A stretch of DNA of 64,000 bases from JAHEJA01 sp965657215 (GCA_965657215.1 CBFHNR010000002.1:62001-126000), one strand, 5' to 3'. Positions 42,890 through 51,463 are shown, counted from the stretch's first letter. Made by a program: numbers and translations. The notes: generated by a model from the sequence alone, not told the origin.

Positions 42890-43828
42890 GTGGCAAGAGC
42901 ATTCGTATGCCCTGGACAGGGCGCACAAAGCATTGGAATGGGCAAAGCCCTCGCCGACGCCTATCCCGCAGCGCAAGCCGTCTTTGACGAAGTGGACGCA
43001 GCCCTTGGGGAAAAGCTGTCGAGTTTGATTTGGGAGGGTGACATTGAAACCTTGACCCTGACACAGAATGCTCAGCCTGCTTTGATGGCAACCTCACTGG
43101 CGGCGTTTCGCGCGCTTGAGGCCGAAGGTGTTGACATATCCCAAGCTGATTTTGTTGCGGGCCATTCTTTGGGGGAATATTCCGCCTTGGCAATCGCTGG
43201 TGCTTTGAGCATCGGGGATACCGCTCGTTTGTTGCGCACACGGGGTGAAGCGATGCAAAAGGCGGTTCCTGTGGGTGTCGGCGCTATGGCGGCGCTTTTG
43301 GGTTTGGATTTCCAAGCCGCTACTGAGGTCGCACAAGAGGCCGCACAGGGCGAGGTTTGCCAAGCGGCGAATGACAATGATCCAGGTCAAGTTGTTGTCT
43401 CTGGACACAAAGCGGCCGTTGAACGCGCGGTTGAGATCGCCAAGGAAAAAGGCGCGAAACGTGCCGTGATTTTGCCAGTCAGCGCCCCGTTCCATTGCGC
43501 TTTGATGGCACCTGCCGCTGAGGTGATGACATCGGCTTTGGCAGAGGTCACAATTTCCACCCCTAAGGTTCCAGTTGTCGCGAATGTGCGCGCAGAGGCC
43601 GTCACAGATCCAGATACAATTCGTCAGCTCTTAATCGAGCAGGTCACTGGTTCTGTGCGCTGGCGTGAGTCTGTTGAATGGATGGGCGCAAATGGCGTCA
43701 ACGAAATGTGGGAAATCGGTGCAGGGAAAGCCTTGTCTGGTATGGTGCGCCGCATCAACCGCGACATTGCATGCAAAGCAATCGGAACCCCAGAAGATGT
43801 AAAAGCAGCGGCTGAAAGCCTGAGCTAA
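42890..43828 (+). CDS. fabD: Malonyl-CoA:ACP transacylase
   Basis: A 312-residue enzyme that loads malonate onto ACP for fatty acid synthesis. The start AFVCPGQGAQSIGMG, nucleophile GHSLGEYSALA (Ser near 95), the substrate Arg region and the catalytic His in APFHCALMAPA are present. GTG 42890 is chosen: TAAGGA lies at 42875-42880, 9 bases upstream, while GTG 42881 would abut it. It is followed after 9 bases by fabG. Confidence 0.96.
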   Translation: MARAFVCPGQGAQSIGMGKALADAYPAAQAVFDEVDAALGEKLSSLIWEGDIETLTLTQNAQPALMATSLAAFRALEAEGVDISQADFVAGHSLGEYSALAIAGALSIGDTARLLRTRGEAMQKAVPVGVGAMAALLGLDFQAATEVAQEAAQGEVCQAANDNDPGQVVVSGHKAAVERAVEIAKEKGAKRAVILPVSAPFHCALMAPAAEVMTSALAEVTISTPKVPVVANVRAEAVTDPDTIRQLLIEQVTGSVRWRESVEWMGANGVNEMWEIGAGKALSGMVRRINRDIACKAIGTPEDVKAAAESLS

Positions 43829-43837
43829 GGAGAGAAC

Positions 43838-44575
43838 ATGTTTGATTTAACTGGAAAAAATGCCCTTATCACTGGTGCCTCTGGTGGTATTGGTGGCGAA
43901 ATTGCAAAAAGACTTCACGCCGCTGGCGCGACAGTCGCGATTAGTGGCACGCGGCTCGCGCCATTGGAAGCTTTGGCATCAGAGCTTGGCGATCGTGTAC
44001 ATGTTCTAACCTGTAACCTCAGCGATTTCGAAGCGGTTGATGCGCTTCCAAAGCAGGCGGCTGAAGCAATGGGAAGCGTTGATATCCTCGTCAATAACGC
44101 AGGTATCACCCGCGATAACCTGTTCATGCGTATGTCTGATGACGAATGGCAATCTGTGATTGACGTGAATTTAACCGCGACGATGAAGCTTTGCAAAGGT
44201 GTGCTGCGCGGCATGATGAAGGCACGCTGGGGTCGGATCGTGAACATCAGCTCTGTTGTTGGTGCGACAGGTAATCCAGGTCAAGGCAACTATGCCGCCT
44301 CCAAAGCGGGGATGGTTGGGATGTCAAAATCCTTGGCCTATGAGGTGGCAAGCCGTGGGATCACCGTGAATGCTGTTGCGCCAGGTTTCATTGCAACGGC
44401 GATGACGGACAAGCTAAACGATGAGCAGAAATCTAATATCCTCACCCAAATTCCAGCGGGCCGCATGGGCGATCCCGAAGAAATCGCAGCAGCGGTTCTC
44501 TATTTGGCAAGCGCGGAATCAGGCTATGTGACGGGCACGACCTTGCATGTGAACGGCGGGATGGCGATGCTCTAA
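43838..44575 (+). CDS. fabG: 3-oxoacyl-ACP reductase
   Basis: A 245-residue short-chain dehydrogenase that reduces 3-oxoacyl-ACP with NADPH. Cofactor motif TGASGGIGGEIA (12-23), NNAG at about 87, catalytic Ser in VNISSVVG and Tyr-Lys in YAASK (about 151-155). The C-terminus GYVTGTTLHVNGGMAML is typical. AAGGAG lies upstream. It follows fabD and ends in a strong terminator. Confidence 0.96.
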   Translation: MFDLTGKNALITGASGGIGGEIAKRLHAAGATVAISGTRLAPLEALASELGDRVHVLTCNLSDFEAVDALPKQAAEAMGSVDILVNNAGITRDNLFMRMSDDEWQSVIDVNLTATMKLCKGVLRGMMKARWGRIVNISSVVGATGNPGQGNYAASKAGMVGMSKSLAYEVASRGITVNAVAPGFIATAMTDKLNDEQKSNILTQIPAGRMGDPEEIAAAVLYLASAESGYVTGTTLHVNGGMAML

Positions 44576-44597
44576 AAGCATTTCCAGTGCATTGAAA

Positions 44598-44630
44598 AGC
44601 GGCGCCTTCTAAACTAAGGCGCCGTTTTTA
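44598..44630 (+). terminator. Intrinsic terminator of fabG
   Basis: CGGCGCCTT (44600-44608) pairs with AAGGCGCCG (44616-44624), followed by TTTTTA. Confidence 0.88.
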
Positions 44631-44888
44631 TTCAGTGTCTTTTCGAAGGTTTTCAGACCGACCAGCAGACATCAAAATCCATGTCAAATAGAGACCTGCT
44701 AATGCAGCGGGGATCTGTGCGATAATCACCGCCAAAACGGGATATTGCATGTCCATAATGGTGCGCACGTTGATGGCAATGGCAAGAAAACCAAAAACCA
44801 TAAGAGCCCCACAAATGAGCAAAGCACGCGTTTGATGCTTGGCCATTTTGCCGACATTGTCATCATAGCTGGCTGTTTCGTTTTCCAT
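44628..44888 (-). CDS. Hypothetical two-helix membrane protein
   Basis: An 86-residue protein, acidic-basic N-terminus then two hydrophobic segments (about 22-41 and 50-73: ALLICGALMVFGFLAIAI and YPVLAVIIAQIPAALAGLYL). No family recognised. It lies on the opposite strand inside the fab gene group, its 3' end touching the fabG terminator. Codon use looks native. Confidence 0.6.
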   Translation of the reverse strand: MENETASYDDNVGKMAKHQTRALLICGALMVFGFLAIAINVRTIMDMQYPVLAVIIAQIPAALAGLYLTWILMSAGRSENLRKDTE

Positions 44889-45039
44889 AGCTCAATTTCC
44901 TTGTTAAGAATTACACCTAATAGTAATGTGATTTCTGAAAATTTGATAGTGCGGCATATCACCCTCATCGGTCTCATTGTGATATTCAATTGAAAAGAGC
45001 ACAATAACGACCCAAGGTAAAAAAGTCTGATGAAAACGT

Positions 45040-45067
45040 TTGCCATTTAAATTCCATATGCTATAGG
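45040..45067 (+). promoter_or_regulatory. Candidate sigma-70 promoter of acpP
   Basis: TTGCCA (45040-45045) and TATAGG (45062-45067) are separated by 16 bases, about 135 bases before the acpP start. The 314-base region between 44889 and 45202 also holds a GCCTGTG/CACAGGC inverted repeat at 45108-45122 in the leader, and no gene. Confidence 0.35.
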
Positions 45068-45202
45068 CCATCTAGATTTTGTCGGAGGCTGCAAGCTGAC
45101 GACGCTTTGCCTGTGTCACAGGCTTATTGAACCGCCCCCAATGGGCACCACGACCCTGCGGGGATAATTAGGGCAACTGCCCAAAACTATGAGGACGATA
45201 CG

Positions 45203-45436
45203 ATGAGCGACATCGCAGACCGCGTAAAGAAAATTGTTGTAGAACATCTTGGTGTAGAAGAAGATAAAGTTGTGGAAAACGCATCTTTCATCGATGACCT
45301 AGGTGCAGACAGCTTGGACACAGTTGAGCTAGTTATGGCATTTGAAGAAGAATTCGGCATCGAAATCCCTGACGACGCAGCTGAAAACATTCAGTCTTTC
45401 GGCGACGCAGTGAAATTCATTTCTGACGCTGCATAA
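45203..45436 (+). CDS. acpP: Acyl carrier protein
   Basis: A 77-residue acidic four-helix carrier protein for fatty acid synthesis. The phosphopantetheine site is GADSLDTVELVMAFEEEFGI with Ser37. The start has GAGGA upstream. It lies between fabG and fabF as usual. Confidence 0.98.
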   Translation: MSDIADRVKKIVVEHLGVEEDKVVENASFIDDLGADSLDTVELVMAFEEEFGIEIPDDAAENIQSFGDAVKFISDAA

Positions 45437-45458
45437 GACATTCCGATCACGTGATCGC

Positions 45459-45554
45459 NNNNNNNNNNNNNNNNNNNNNNNNNNNNNNNNNNNNNNNNNN
45501 NNNNNNNNNNNNNNNNNNNNNNNNNNNNNNNNNNNNNNNNNNNNNNNNNNNNNN
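45459..45554. other. Assembly gap (96 N)
   Basis: A run of N interrupts the sequence between acpP and fabF. The 120 bases after it are AT-rich and include the leader of fabF. The true length of the gap is not known from the sequence. Confidence 0.99.
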
Positions 45555-45674
45555 TTAATTTTTTACTATAATTTAAATCAAAATTTGGCGAAATCGTTCG
45601 CGGGTCTTGCTCCTTGGGGGGATTACGCGGTATGTGAAGAAAAAAGGTTTCTCGCTAATAAATGGGAGCATGAT

Positions 45675-46934
45675 ATGCGTCGAGTAGTTGTCACAGGACT
45701 AGGATTGGTTACACCTTTGGCTTGCGGTGTCGAAGAGACATGGAGCCGATTGTTGGACGGCCAATCAGGGGCCGGGGATATCACCCGTTTTAATGCAGAA
45801 CGCGTTGCGACAAAATATGCCTGCGAAGTGCCCTTGGGCGATGGAACGGACGGCACGTTCAATTCTGATGACTGGATGGAGCCCAAAGAGCGCCGAAAAG
45901 TTGACGATTTCATTTTGTATGGAATTGCGGCGGCGGAAATGGCCGTTCAGGATGCCAATTGGAAACCCGAAGACGAAGAAAGCCGCCTGCGCACAGGGGT
46001 CATGATCGGATCTGGTATTGGTGGTTTGAACTCTATCGCGGAAACGGCGATTTTGCTTCATGAACGTGGTCCACGCCGTGTATCCCCATTCTTTATTCCG
46101 GGTGCTTTGATTAACCTTATTTCTGGTCAAGTATCGATCCGCTTTGGGTTCAAAGGTCCAAACCATGCGGTCGTAACAGCCTGTTCGACAGGTGCGCATG
46201 CTATAGGTGATGCGGCGCGTTTGATTATGACAGATGATGCGGATGTGATGATCGCAGGTGGGGCAGAGGCTGCTATTTCGGAAATCGGCATTGCAGGCTT
46301 TAATGCATGTAAAGCGCTCTCAACAAAGCGCGCAGATGATCCCAAGGCGGCGTCGCGTCCCTATGATGCGGATCGTGATGGGTTCGTTATGGGCGAAGGC
46401 TCTGGTGTTGTCGTTCTCGAAGAATATGAACATGCCAAAGCGCGCGGTGCGACTATTTATGCCGAAGTTTTGGGATATGGCCTGTCTGGCGATGCGTATC
46501 ACATCACTGCGCCATCTGAAGATGGCGATGGCGGGCTTCGTGCAATGCAGGCTGCTTTGAAGAAAGCGGGACTAGAGCCAAAAGACATCGACTATATCAA
46601 TGCGCATGGGACATCCACAATGGCGGATGTTATCGAACTTGGCGCGGTTGAACGTATGATGGGCGAGGCTGCTGGCGATCTAACAATGTCCTCAACCAAA
46701 TCAGCGACGGGTCACCTCTTGGGGGCCGCGGGCGCGATTGAAGCAATCTTTTCGATCCTTGCCATCCGCGATCAGGTTGCCCCACCGACCATCAACTTGG
46801 AGACGCCTGCGGTTGAGACCCAAGTTGACTTGGCACCTAACACCAAACGCAAACGTAAAATTGACGTTGCGCTCTCTAATTCCTTTGGCTTTGGGGGCAC
46901 AAACGCAAGCTTGATCATGGGTAAGGTGCGCTAA
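45675..46934 (+). CDS. fabF: 3-oxoacyl-ACP synthase II
   Basis: A 419-residue condensing enzyme that elongates acyl-ACP. The start MRRVVVTGLGLVTPLACG at 45675 is preferred, with GGGAG upstream; earlier residues are not family-like. Active-site Cys is in VVTACSTGAHAIGDA, the His pair in NAHGTSTMAD and KSATGHLLGAAGAIEA. C-terminal NSFGFGGTNASL is typical. It overlaps the mltG start by one base (TAATG). Confidence 0.97.
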   Translation: MRRVVVTGLGLVTPLACGVEETWSRLLDGQSGAGDITRFNAERVATKYACEVPLGDGTDGTFNSDDWMEPKERRKVDDFILYGIAAAEMAVQDANWKPEDEESRLRTGVMIGSGIGGLNSIAETAILLHERGPRRVSPFFIPGALINLISGQVSIRFGFKGPNHAVVTACSTGAHAIGDAARLIMTDDADVMIAGGAEAAISEIGIAGFNACKALSTKRADDPKAASRPYDADRDGFVMGEGSGVVVLEEYEHAKARGATIYAEVLGYGLSGDAYHITAPSEDGDGGLRAMQAALKKAGLEPKDIDYINAHGTSTMADVIELGAVERMMGEAAGDLTMSSTKSATGHLLGAAGAIEAIFSILAIRDQVAPPTINLETPAVETQVDLAPNTKRKRKIDVALSNSFGFGGTNASLIMGKVR

Positions 46935-48082
46935 TGTGGCGCGCGGTTGCCTCTAATGCAATAACGCTTCTTATCTTTGCGATCCTGCTTGTGTCGGGCG
47001 TCGTTTACTGGGGTCAATCCATGTACAAGGGGCAAGGCCCTCTTGAGCAGGCCGTATGTTACCGTGTGGAACCGGGCTCTTTGATGGGGAAAGTCTCTCA
47101 GGATTTGCTAGAGATCAATGCAATCAAGGATGATCGCATTTTCCGCATTGGTGCGGATTACGAAAATAAATCTAATCAATTGAAAGCAGGCAGCTTTTTG
47201 ATACCAGAAGCCGCCTCAATGCAAGAGATTGTCGCGATTATCACACGCTCTGGGGCCAATACCTGTGGAACTGAGATTGTTTATCGGGTTGGGATTGCTG
47301 CAAGCGGTATTCAGATCCGCGAACTCGATCCTGCGACACGCAAATTGAATGAGGTCGGATCCTTTATCGTAGGCGAAGACCCGCATCATGCCTTTGATAA
47401 ATTCAAAGACGAACCTGATACACGTCACCGCCTCGCTTTGGCTGAAGGGGTAACATCGTGGCAAGTTGTCCAAGCTTTGAATGCGGTGCCTGTGCTTAGA
47501 GGTGACATCACCGAAATTCCTGATGAAGGAAGTTTGGCGCCCAATAGTTATGAGGTACGCGCAGGTGATACACGCGCCTCCGTCATTGATCGCATGCGTC
47601 AGGATCAAGCTCTGATCCTACAGGAAGCATGGGAAAACCGTCAGGCGGATTTGCCCTATAAGACGCCTCAAGAGGCCTTGATCATGGCGTCGATCATTGA
47701 AAAAGAAACAGCCCTAGCCGAAGAACGTCGCACGATATCGAGCGTGTTTGTAAACCGTCTGCGTCGCGATATGCCGCTTCAGACGGACCCAACAGTGATC
47801 TATGGGATCACCAAAGGGCAGGGCATTCTTGGTCGTGGTCTACGCCGCAGTGAGCTTCGTGCGAATACGCCGTGGAATACCTATACAAACAAGGGGCTTC
47901 CCGTGACGCCAATCGCTAACCCAGGTGAGGCAAGCATTAAGGCAGCACTTGATCCAGATGGGGCCGAATTTATCTTTTTTGTTGCGGACGGAACGGGTGG
48001 TCATGCTTTTGCCAAAACCTTGGCTGAGCATAACCAAAACGTTGCCAAATGGCGGGCAATTGAGGCACAGCGCGACAACTAG
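46934..48082 (+). CDS. mltG: Endolytic murein transglycosylase
   Basis: A 382-residue inner-membrane YceG-like lytic transglycosylase that cuts nascent glycan strands. It has an N-terminal membrane helix (about 9-30), a LysM-like part and a catalytic domain with the Glu in IMASIIEKETALAEERRTISSVFVNRL (key segment EKET) and the tail ANPGEASIKAALDPDGAEFIFFVADGTGGHAFAKTLAEH in part (SIKAALDP, FVADGTGGHAF). It starts within the fabF stop. In Rhodobacterales this gene commonly precedes the GTA cluster. Confidence 0.95.
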   Translation: MWRAVASNAITLLIFAILLVSGVVYWGQSMYKGQGPLEQAVCYRVEPGSLMGKVSQDLLEINAIKDDRIFRIGADYENKSNQLKAGSFLIPEAASMQEIVAIITRSGANTCGTEIVYRVGIAASGIQIRELDPATRKLNEVGSFIVGEDPHHAFDKFKDEPDTRHRLALAEGVTSWQVVQALNAVPVLRGDITEIPDEGSLAPNSYEVRAGDTRASVIDRMRQDQALILQEAWENRQADLPYKTPQEALIMASIIEKETALAEERRTISSVFVNRLRRDMPLQTDPTVIYGITKGQGILGRGLRRSELRANTPWNTYTNKGLPVTPIANPGEASIKAALDPDGAEFIFFVADGTGGHAFAKTLAEHNQNVAKWRAIEAQRDN

Positions 48083-48109
48083 GAACGCTCCTTTTTGCAA
48101 ACGCTTATG

Positions 48110-48142
48110 AGCCGTCTCCTTTGGTGGAGGCGGCTTTTTCTT
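48110..48142 (+). terminator. Intrinsic terminator of mltG
   Basis: AGCCGTCTCC pairs with GGAGGCGGCT, followed by a T-rich tail. It separates the fab-mltG operon from the GTA remnant. Confidence 0.85.
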
Positions 48143-48281
48143 TATGCAACGCACGTTGCACAATGTTGATTTCATTTGATTTTTTGTTCCGCATTAGGCT
48201 CATTTGCAAGGCCGGATTTGACACGTTTTGAAATGTGAAAGTTTAGGCGGGGGATCAGTCACGAAAGGAAACGTATCGAAC

Positions 48282-48623
48282 ATGATCCTTATAACCCCGG
48301 ACTCTGATGATGACAGCATTCAACAATCAATCGAATCGATTGCTGTGCAATTGCGAAGCTTTTCGCGTGATTTAGAAGATCTTCAAACGAAGATTAGCAC
48401 TGGGGACACTGTAAATGAAACCGATGCCCGCAAGCTTTTCTCAGAGATGAGATCATGGCTCAAGCTGGCAAGAGAAGCGGAGCATGCCTGTGCAGAACGC
48501 AATAAAAAAGCAATCGGAATTGTTGGTGATTATGGACTCGACCTTGATGCCGCAAGGGATCAAATCGGGTGCCGCTTGGATCGCCTCCGTCGATGCTGCA
48601 AAGAGAGAAAGGTTTCTAAATGA
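48282..48623 (+). CDS. GTA protein gp1 (small terminase-like)
   Basis: A 113-residue protein resembling the first gene (g1) of Rhodobacterales gene transfer agents. It has a coiled-coil-like start with QQSIESIAVQLRSFSRDLEDL, a middle ARKLFSEMRSWLKLAREAE and the family tail DYGLDLDAARDQIGCRLDRLRRC. g1 acts as the small terminase that helps recruit DNA. The start at 48282 has AAAGGAAA upstream, though spacing is slightly long. The gene overlaps the start of the downstream fusion ORF, as g1 overlaps g2 in intact clusters. It is complete, whereas the rest of the cluster is not. Confidence 0.75.
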   Translation: MILITPDSDDDSIQQSIESIAVQLRSFSRDLEDLQTKISTGDTVNETDARKLFSEMRSWLKLAREAEHACAERNKKAIGIVGDYGLDLDAARDQIGCRLDRLRRCCKERKVSK

Positions 48624-50310
48624 CCTGGCTGAGGGAGAGCTTCTTGCTCTCCCGTTTTTGTTTGAATTTTGGGCGCATGACCACCAATTGCCCCCTCAGG
48701 GTGACTGGCGCACGTGGGTCTGTATCGGAGGACGCGGTGCCGGTAAAACCCGAGCAGGCGCAGAATGGGTGCGATCCCAAGTCGAAGGCGCGCGCCCCTT
48801 GGATGCGGGACAGGCCAAGCGGTTTGCTTTGGTCGGGGAAACCTATGACCAAGTGCGCGATGTCATGGTCTTTGGAGATAGCGGTATTTTAGCCATAAGC
48901 CCGCCAGATCGCCGCCCCAAATGGGAAGCCACACGCCGCAGATTGGTCTGGCCCAATGGGGCAACGGCAACAGCATATTCTGCGTCTGATCCAGAGGCTC
49001 TGCGGGGGCCCCAATTTGACGGTGCATGGTATGATGAATTGGGCAGTGAAGAGGCGATTTTGTCAACGGACTTTGTGACCTCAATTGCGCGCAATGATGT
49101 TCCTTTGGTGATGACACGATCAGAGGGGCAAAATGTTATCAAGCGTTGGTTGCACGATGCACAACTTGCTAAAGAAACTGTGAAATTTGCCGCGCCTTTG
49201 TCACAGAACAATCTGCAAATTGGGCAGCTTGTGGCATTTAGCGACACCCCAGACGTTACCTATCGCATTGATCAGATTGAACGCGATACCTATCAAATCA
49301 TTCAGGCGACGCGGCGCGATGTATTGTCGTTGCACCCCTCTGATTACACATCGCAGTCGGCCGCTTTGAAGGAACAAATTATTCCATTGCCGGTGACTGC
49401 AATCTGGATGGATCTGCCTAATCAAGCAATGGGTTTGCCAAGTAATCAGGCAAGCGTTGCAATGTCTGCGCGACCTTGGACATCCCCTGCGGCCCTCTAT
49501 GTGGACAGAGGCGATCAGGATTGGGAGCTAGAGAAAGTCATTGGCAATCAAGCTCGAATTGGCAGGCTTCTTACGAGCCTAGACAAAGGCCCAATTGATC
49601 GAATTGATTACGGTCGAACGTTTGAAGTCGAACTTCACGATGGCCAATTGAGCAGCAAATCTAAATTGGCGATTTTGTCGGGGGCCAATATGGCGGCTAT
49701 TGGAACAGGGACATCAACTGGATGGGAAATACTCCAATTTGTCGACGCTGAGCTCATCGCGCCCAATCGGTACCGCCTCTCCGGATTGGTGCGAGGAAAA
49801 TTCGGAACGGATGCGGAGATGCCAGTTTCATGGATGCCTGGTGATCGATTTGTGATGTTGGACAGTGCGCTTGAGGGGATTCCCCTAAATTCGAGCGATG
49901 GGGATGCCGAGCTAAGGCTATTATTTGGACCCACAGCGGCGGCGGTGGATAGTGATGTCTACCAAACGCAATCTTATCAACATCAAAACATATCAGCACG
50001 TCCGCTTTGTCCTTGTCATCTTCGCGCGACAATTTCCGGAAGTGACCTAGCCGTTTCATGGATTAGACGTGGGTTGAAAGAGGCCGATCGATGGTGGGAT
50101 ACGGAAATACCGCAGTTAGGAGAGCACAGCCACTATCGTATACGTTTGATCCAAAACGAAGAGGTGATTGCGGAGCAGACATCTACCTCCTGTGACACTG
50201 TTTTCACTTTATCAGAGGGGGCGATTCTAAACGCTCATCTCAAAGTGAGAGTTGCCCAGTATTCAACTGAATATGGGTACGGACCGGATGCAGACTGTAT
50301 CGTTGAATGA
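48547..50310 (+). CDS. In-frame fusion of GTA large terminase N-terminus with tail protein gp15 C-terminus
   Basis: One 587-residue frame made of two GTA genes that are normally about 12 kb apart. Residues 1-165 follow the GTA large terminase: LLALPFLFEFWAHDHQLPP, Walker A GGRGAGKTRAG (GRGAGKT at 62-68), VALVGET-like ALVGETYDQVRDVMVFG, RRRLVWPNGATATAYSA and Walker B FDGAWYDE (Asp163, Glu164). After Leu165 the terminase pattern (normally AKW...) stops and the pattern becomes that of the C-terminal part of gp15, the host-contact tail protein: DVPLVMTRSEGQNVIKRWL, VKFAAPLSQNNLQIGQLVAF, then GLVRGKFGTDAEMP. The terminase nuclease domain is absent. No stop codon interrupts the 1.76 kb. Start candidates are 48484, 48532 and 48547; the last gives the usual short lead. 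Assignment is from remembered family patterns. Confidence 0.8.
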   Translation: MPQGIKSGAAWIASVDAAKRERFLNDLAEGELLALPFLFEFWAHDHQLPPQGDWRTWVCIGGRGAGKTRAGAEWVRSQVEGARPLDAGQAKRFALVGETYDQVRDVMVFGDSGILAISPPDRRPKWEATRRRLVWPNGATATAYSASDPEALRGPQFDGAWYDELGSEEAILSTDFVTSIARNDVPLVMTRSEGQNVIKRWLHDAQLAKETVKFAAPLSQNNLQIGQLVAFSDTPDVTYRIDQIERDTYQIIQATRRDVLSLHPSDYTSQSAALKEQIIPLPVTAIWMDLPNQAMGLPSNQASVAMSARPWTSPAALYVDRGDQDWELEKVIGNQARIGRLLTSLDKGPIDRIDYGRTFEVELHDGQLSSKSKLAILSGANMAAIGTGTSTGWEILQFVDAELIAPNRYRLSGLVRGKFGTDAEMPVSWMPGDRFVMLDSALEGIPLNSSDGDAELRLLFGPTAAAVDSDVYQTQSYQHQNISARPLCPCHLRATISGSDLAVSWIRRGLKEADRWWDTEIPQLGEHSHYRIRLIQNEEVIAEQTSTSCDTVFTLSEGAILNAHLKVRVAQYSTEYGYGPDADCIVE

Positions 50311-50510
50311 GGCGTTTAACAGATCTTGATTTTGAAAAGGAAAGGGCATGGTTAGCGACCATGCCCAAATCCTTGCGACCCTTTATGCAAGCGCAGCTCA
50401 GGCAAAGCGCGCATTGGGCTGATTTATACAGACAGAAATTTGGTCAATCGCACCCTGTATGGGGAGTGGGAACACTCTGGTCTGTATTGCATCGTCTCAA
50501 AGGGACTTGA
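50307..50510 (+). CDS. Small hypothetical protein coupled to the GTA fusion
   Basis: A 67-residue basic protein (RPFMQAQLRQSAHWADLYRQKFG, then VWGVGTLWSVLHRLKG). Its ATG overlaps the fusion stop as ATGA, so it is translationally coupled. No family recognised. It lies where the GTA cluster ends and before cysE. It may be the usual short trailing gene of the GTA locus. Confidence 0.6.
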   Translation: MRRLTDLDFEKERAWLATMPKSLRPFMQAQLRQSAHWADLYRQKFGQSHPVWGVGTLWSVLHRLKGT

Positions 50511-50564
50511 TTGCAAAATTGAGCGACTACATATATCCTGTAGTAAACAACAGGAGGGCACAGG

Positions 50565-51371
50565 ATGTCTGATGTCTCGGTCAATTTAACTCAGCTCGAT
50601 CCCGTTTGGGAGCAAATTGTATCAGAGGCTGAACAAGCCGTCCTTGATGAACCATTCTTGGGGAGTGTGTTTCATTCTTCAATCTTGCATCATGACTCGC
50701 TCGAGAAATCGCTCGCCTATCGCATTGCTCTAAAATTGGCGTCAAATGAAATGCCAGAGCAAACGCTGCGCGAAATTTGTGATGAGGCTTATCGGTCTAA
50801 TCCGTCCTTAAAAGAAGCGGCGCGCGCGGACCTTGCCGCCGTTTATGATCGTGACCCTGCTTGTCATAGCTTGTTGCAACCCTTGATGTTTTTCAAAGGC
50901 TTTCAGGCAGTGCAATCCTATCGCATAGCAAACTGGCTCTGGTATGATGGGCGAAAAGAGCTTGCCTATTTCTTTCAAATGCGGATTTCAGAAATGTTTG
51001 GCGTGGATATTCACCCAGCCGCAACAATCGGCAAAGGCATCATGATTGATCATGCGCATTCTATCGTGATCGGTGGCACGGCTGTTGTTGGGGATAATGT
51101 CTCTATGCTACATTCCGTTACTCTTGGCGGAACAGGAAAAGAAGAAGAAGACCGTCATCCCAAGATTGGGGACGGGGTATTGATTGGCGCAGGTGCCAAG
51201 GTTTTAGGAAACATAAAGGTTGGACATTGCAGCCGCGTGGCCGCAGGGTCCGTCGTGCTTCACGAAGTGCCGCCTAAGAAAACAGTCGCAGGGGTTCCTG
51301 CTCGTGTTGTTGGGGAAGCTGGGTGTTCCACGCCCTCTGTCAGTATGAACCAAATATTGAACGGAAAGTAA
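50565..51371 (+). CDS. cysE: Serine O-acetyltransferase
   Basis: A 268-residue enzyme that acetylates serine for cysteine synthesis. The N-terminal helical domain (about 1-135) has DPACHSLLQPLMFFKGFQAVQSYRIANW with the catalytic region. The left-handed beta-helix follows with hexapeptide repeats, GVDIHPAATIGKGIMIDHAHSIVIGG broken into six-residue units, and the conserved HSVTLGGTGKE. The C-terminus is shorter after the last coil. A GGAGG site precedes the ATG. cysE directly follows GTA loci in Rhodobacteraceae, which supports the locus assignment. Confidence 0.97.
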   Translation: MSDVSVNLTQLDPVWEQIVSEAEQAVLDEPFLGSVFHSSILHHDSLEKSLAYRIALKLASNEMPEQTLREICDEAYRSNPSLKEAARADLAAVYDRDPACHSLLQPLMFFKGFQAVQSYRIANWLWYDGRKELAYFFQMRISEMFGVDIHPAATIGKGIMIDHAHSIVIGGTAVVGDNVSMLHSVTLGGTGKEEEDRHPKIGDGVLIGAGAKVLGNIKVGHCSRVAAGSVVLHEVPPKKTVAGVPARVVGEAGCSTPSVSMNQILNGK

Positions 51372-51397
51372 GATTTTACCTTTAAGGGGTACAAAAA

Positions 51398-51425
51398 ACG
51401 CCGCGATCGACGCGGCGTTTTTTGT
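51398..51425. terminator. Terminator between cysE and pdhC
   Basis: ACGCCGCG and CGCGGCGT form an 8-bp stem with A-rich and T-rich flanks (51393-51398 and 51418-51424), usable on both strands. A second inverted repeat (ACTGCGTGCC/GGCACGCAGT, about 51430-51453) lies next to it. Confidence 0.85.
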
Positions 51426-51463
51426 TGGCACTGCGTGCCAAGGGCACGCAGTTGATGTGTCGC

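Noticed and set aside
45585..45674. Upstream extension of fabF toward the gap
   Set aside because: The extra 30 residues do not fit the family, and a good ribosome site lies just before ATG 45675.
48282..50510. Prophage or insertion element at the terminase-like gene
   Set aside because: The mltG/cysE flanks and gp15 match fit a gene transfer agent remnant; no integrase, repressor or attachment repeats were seen.
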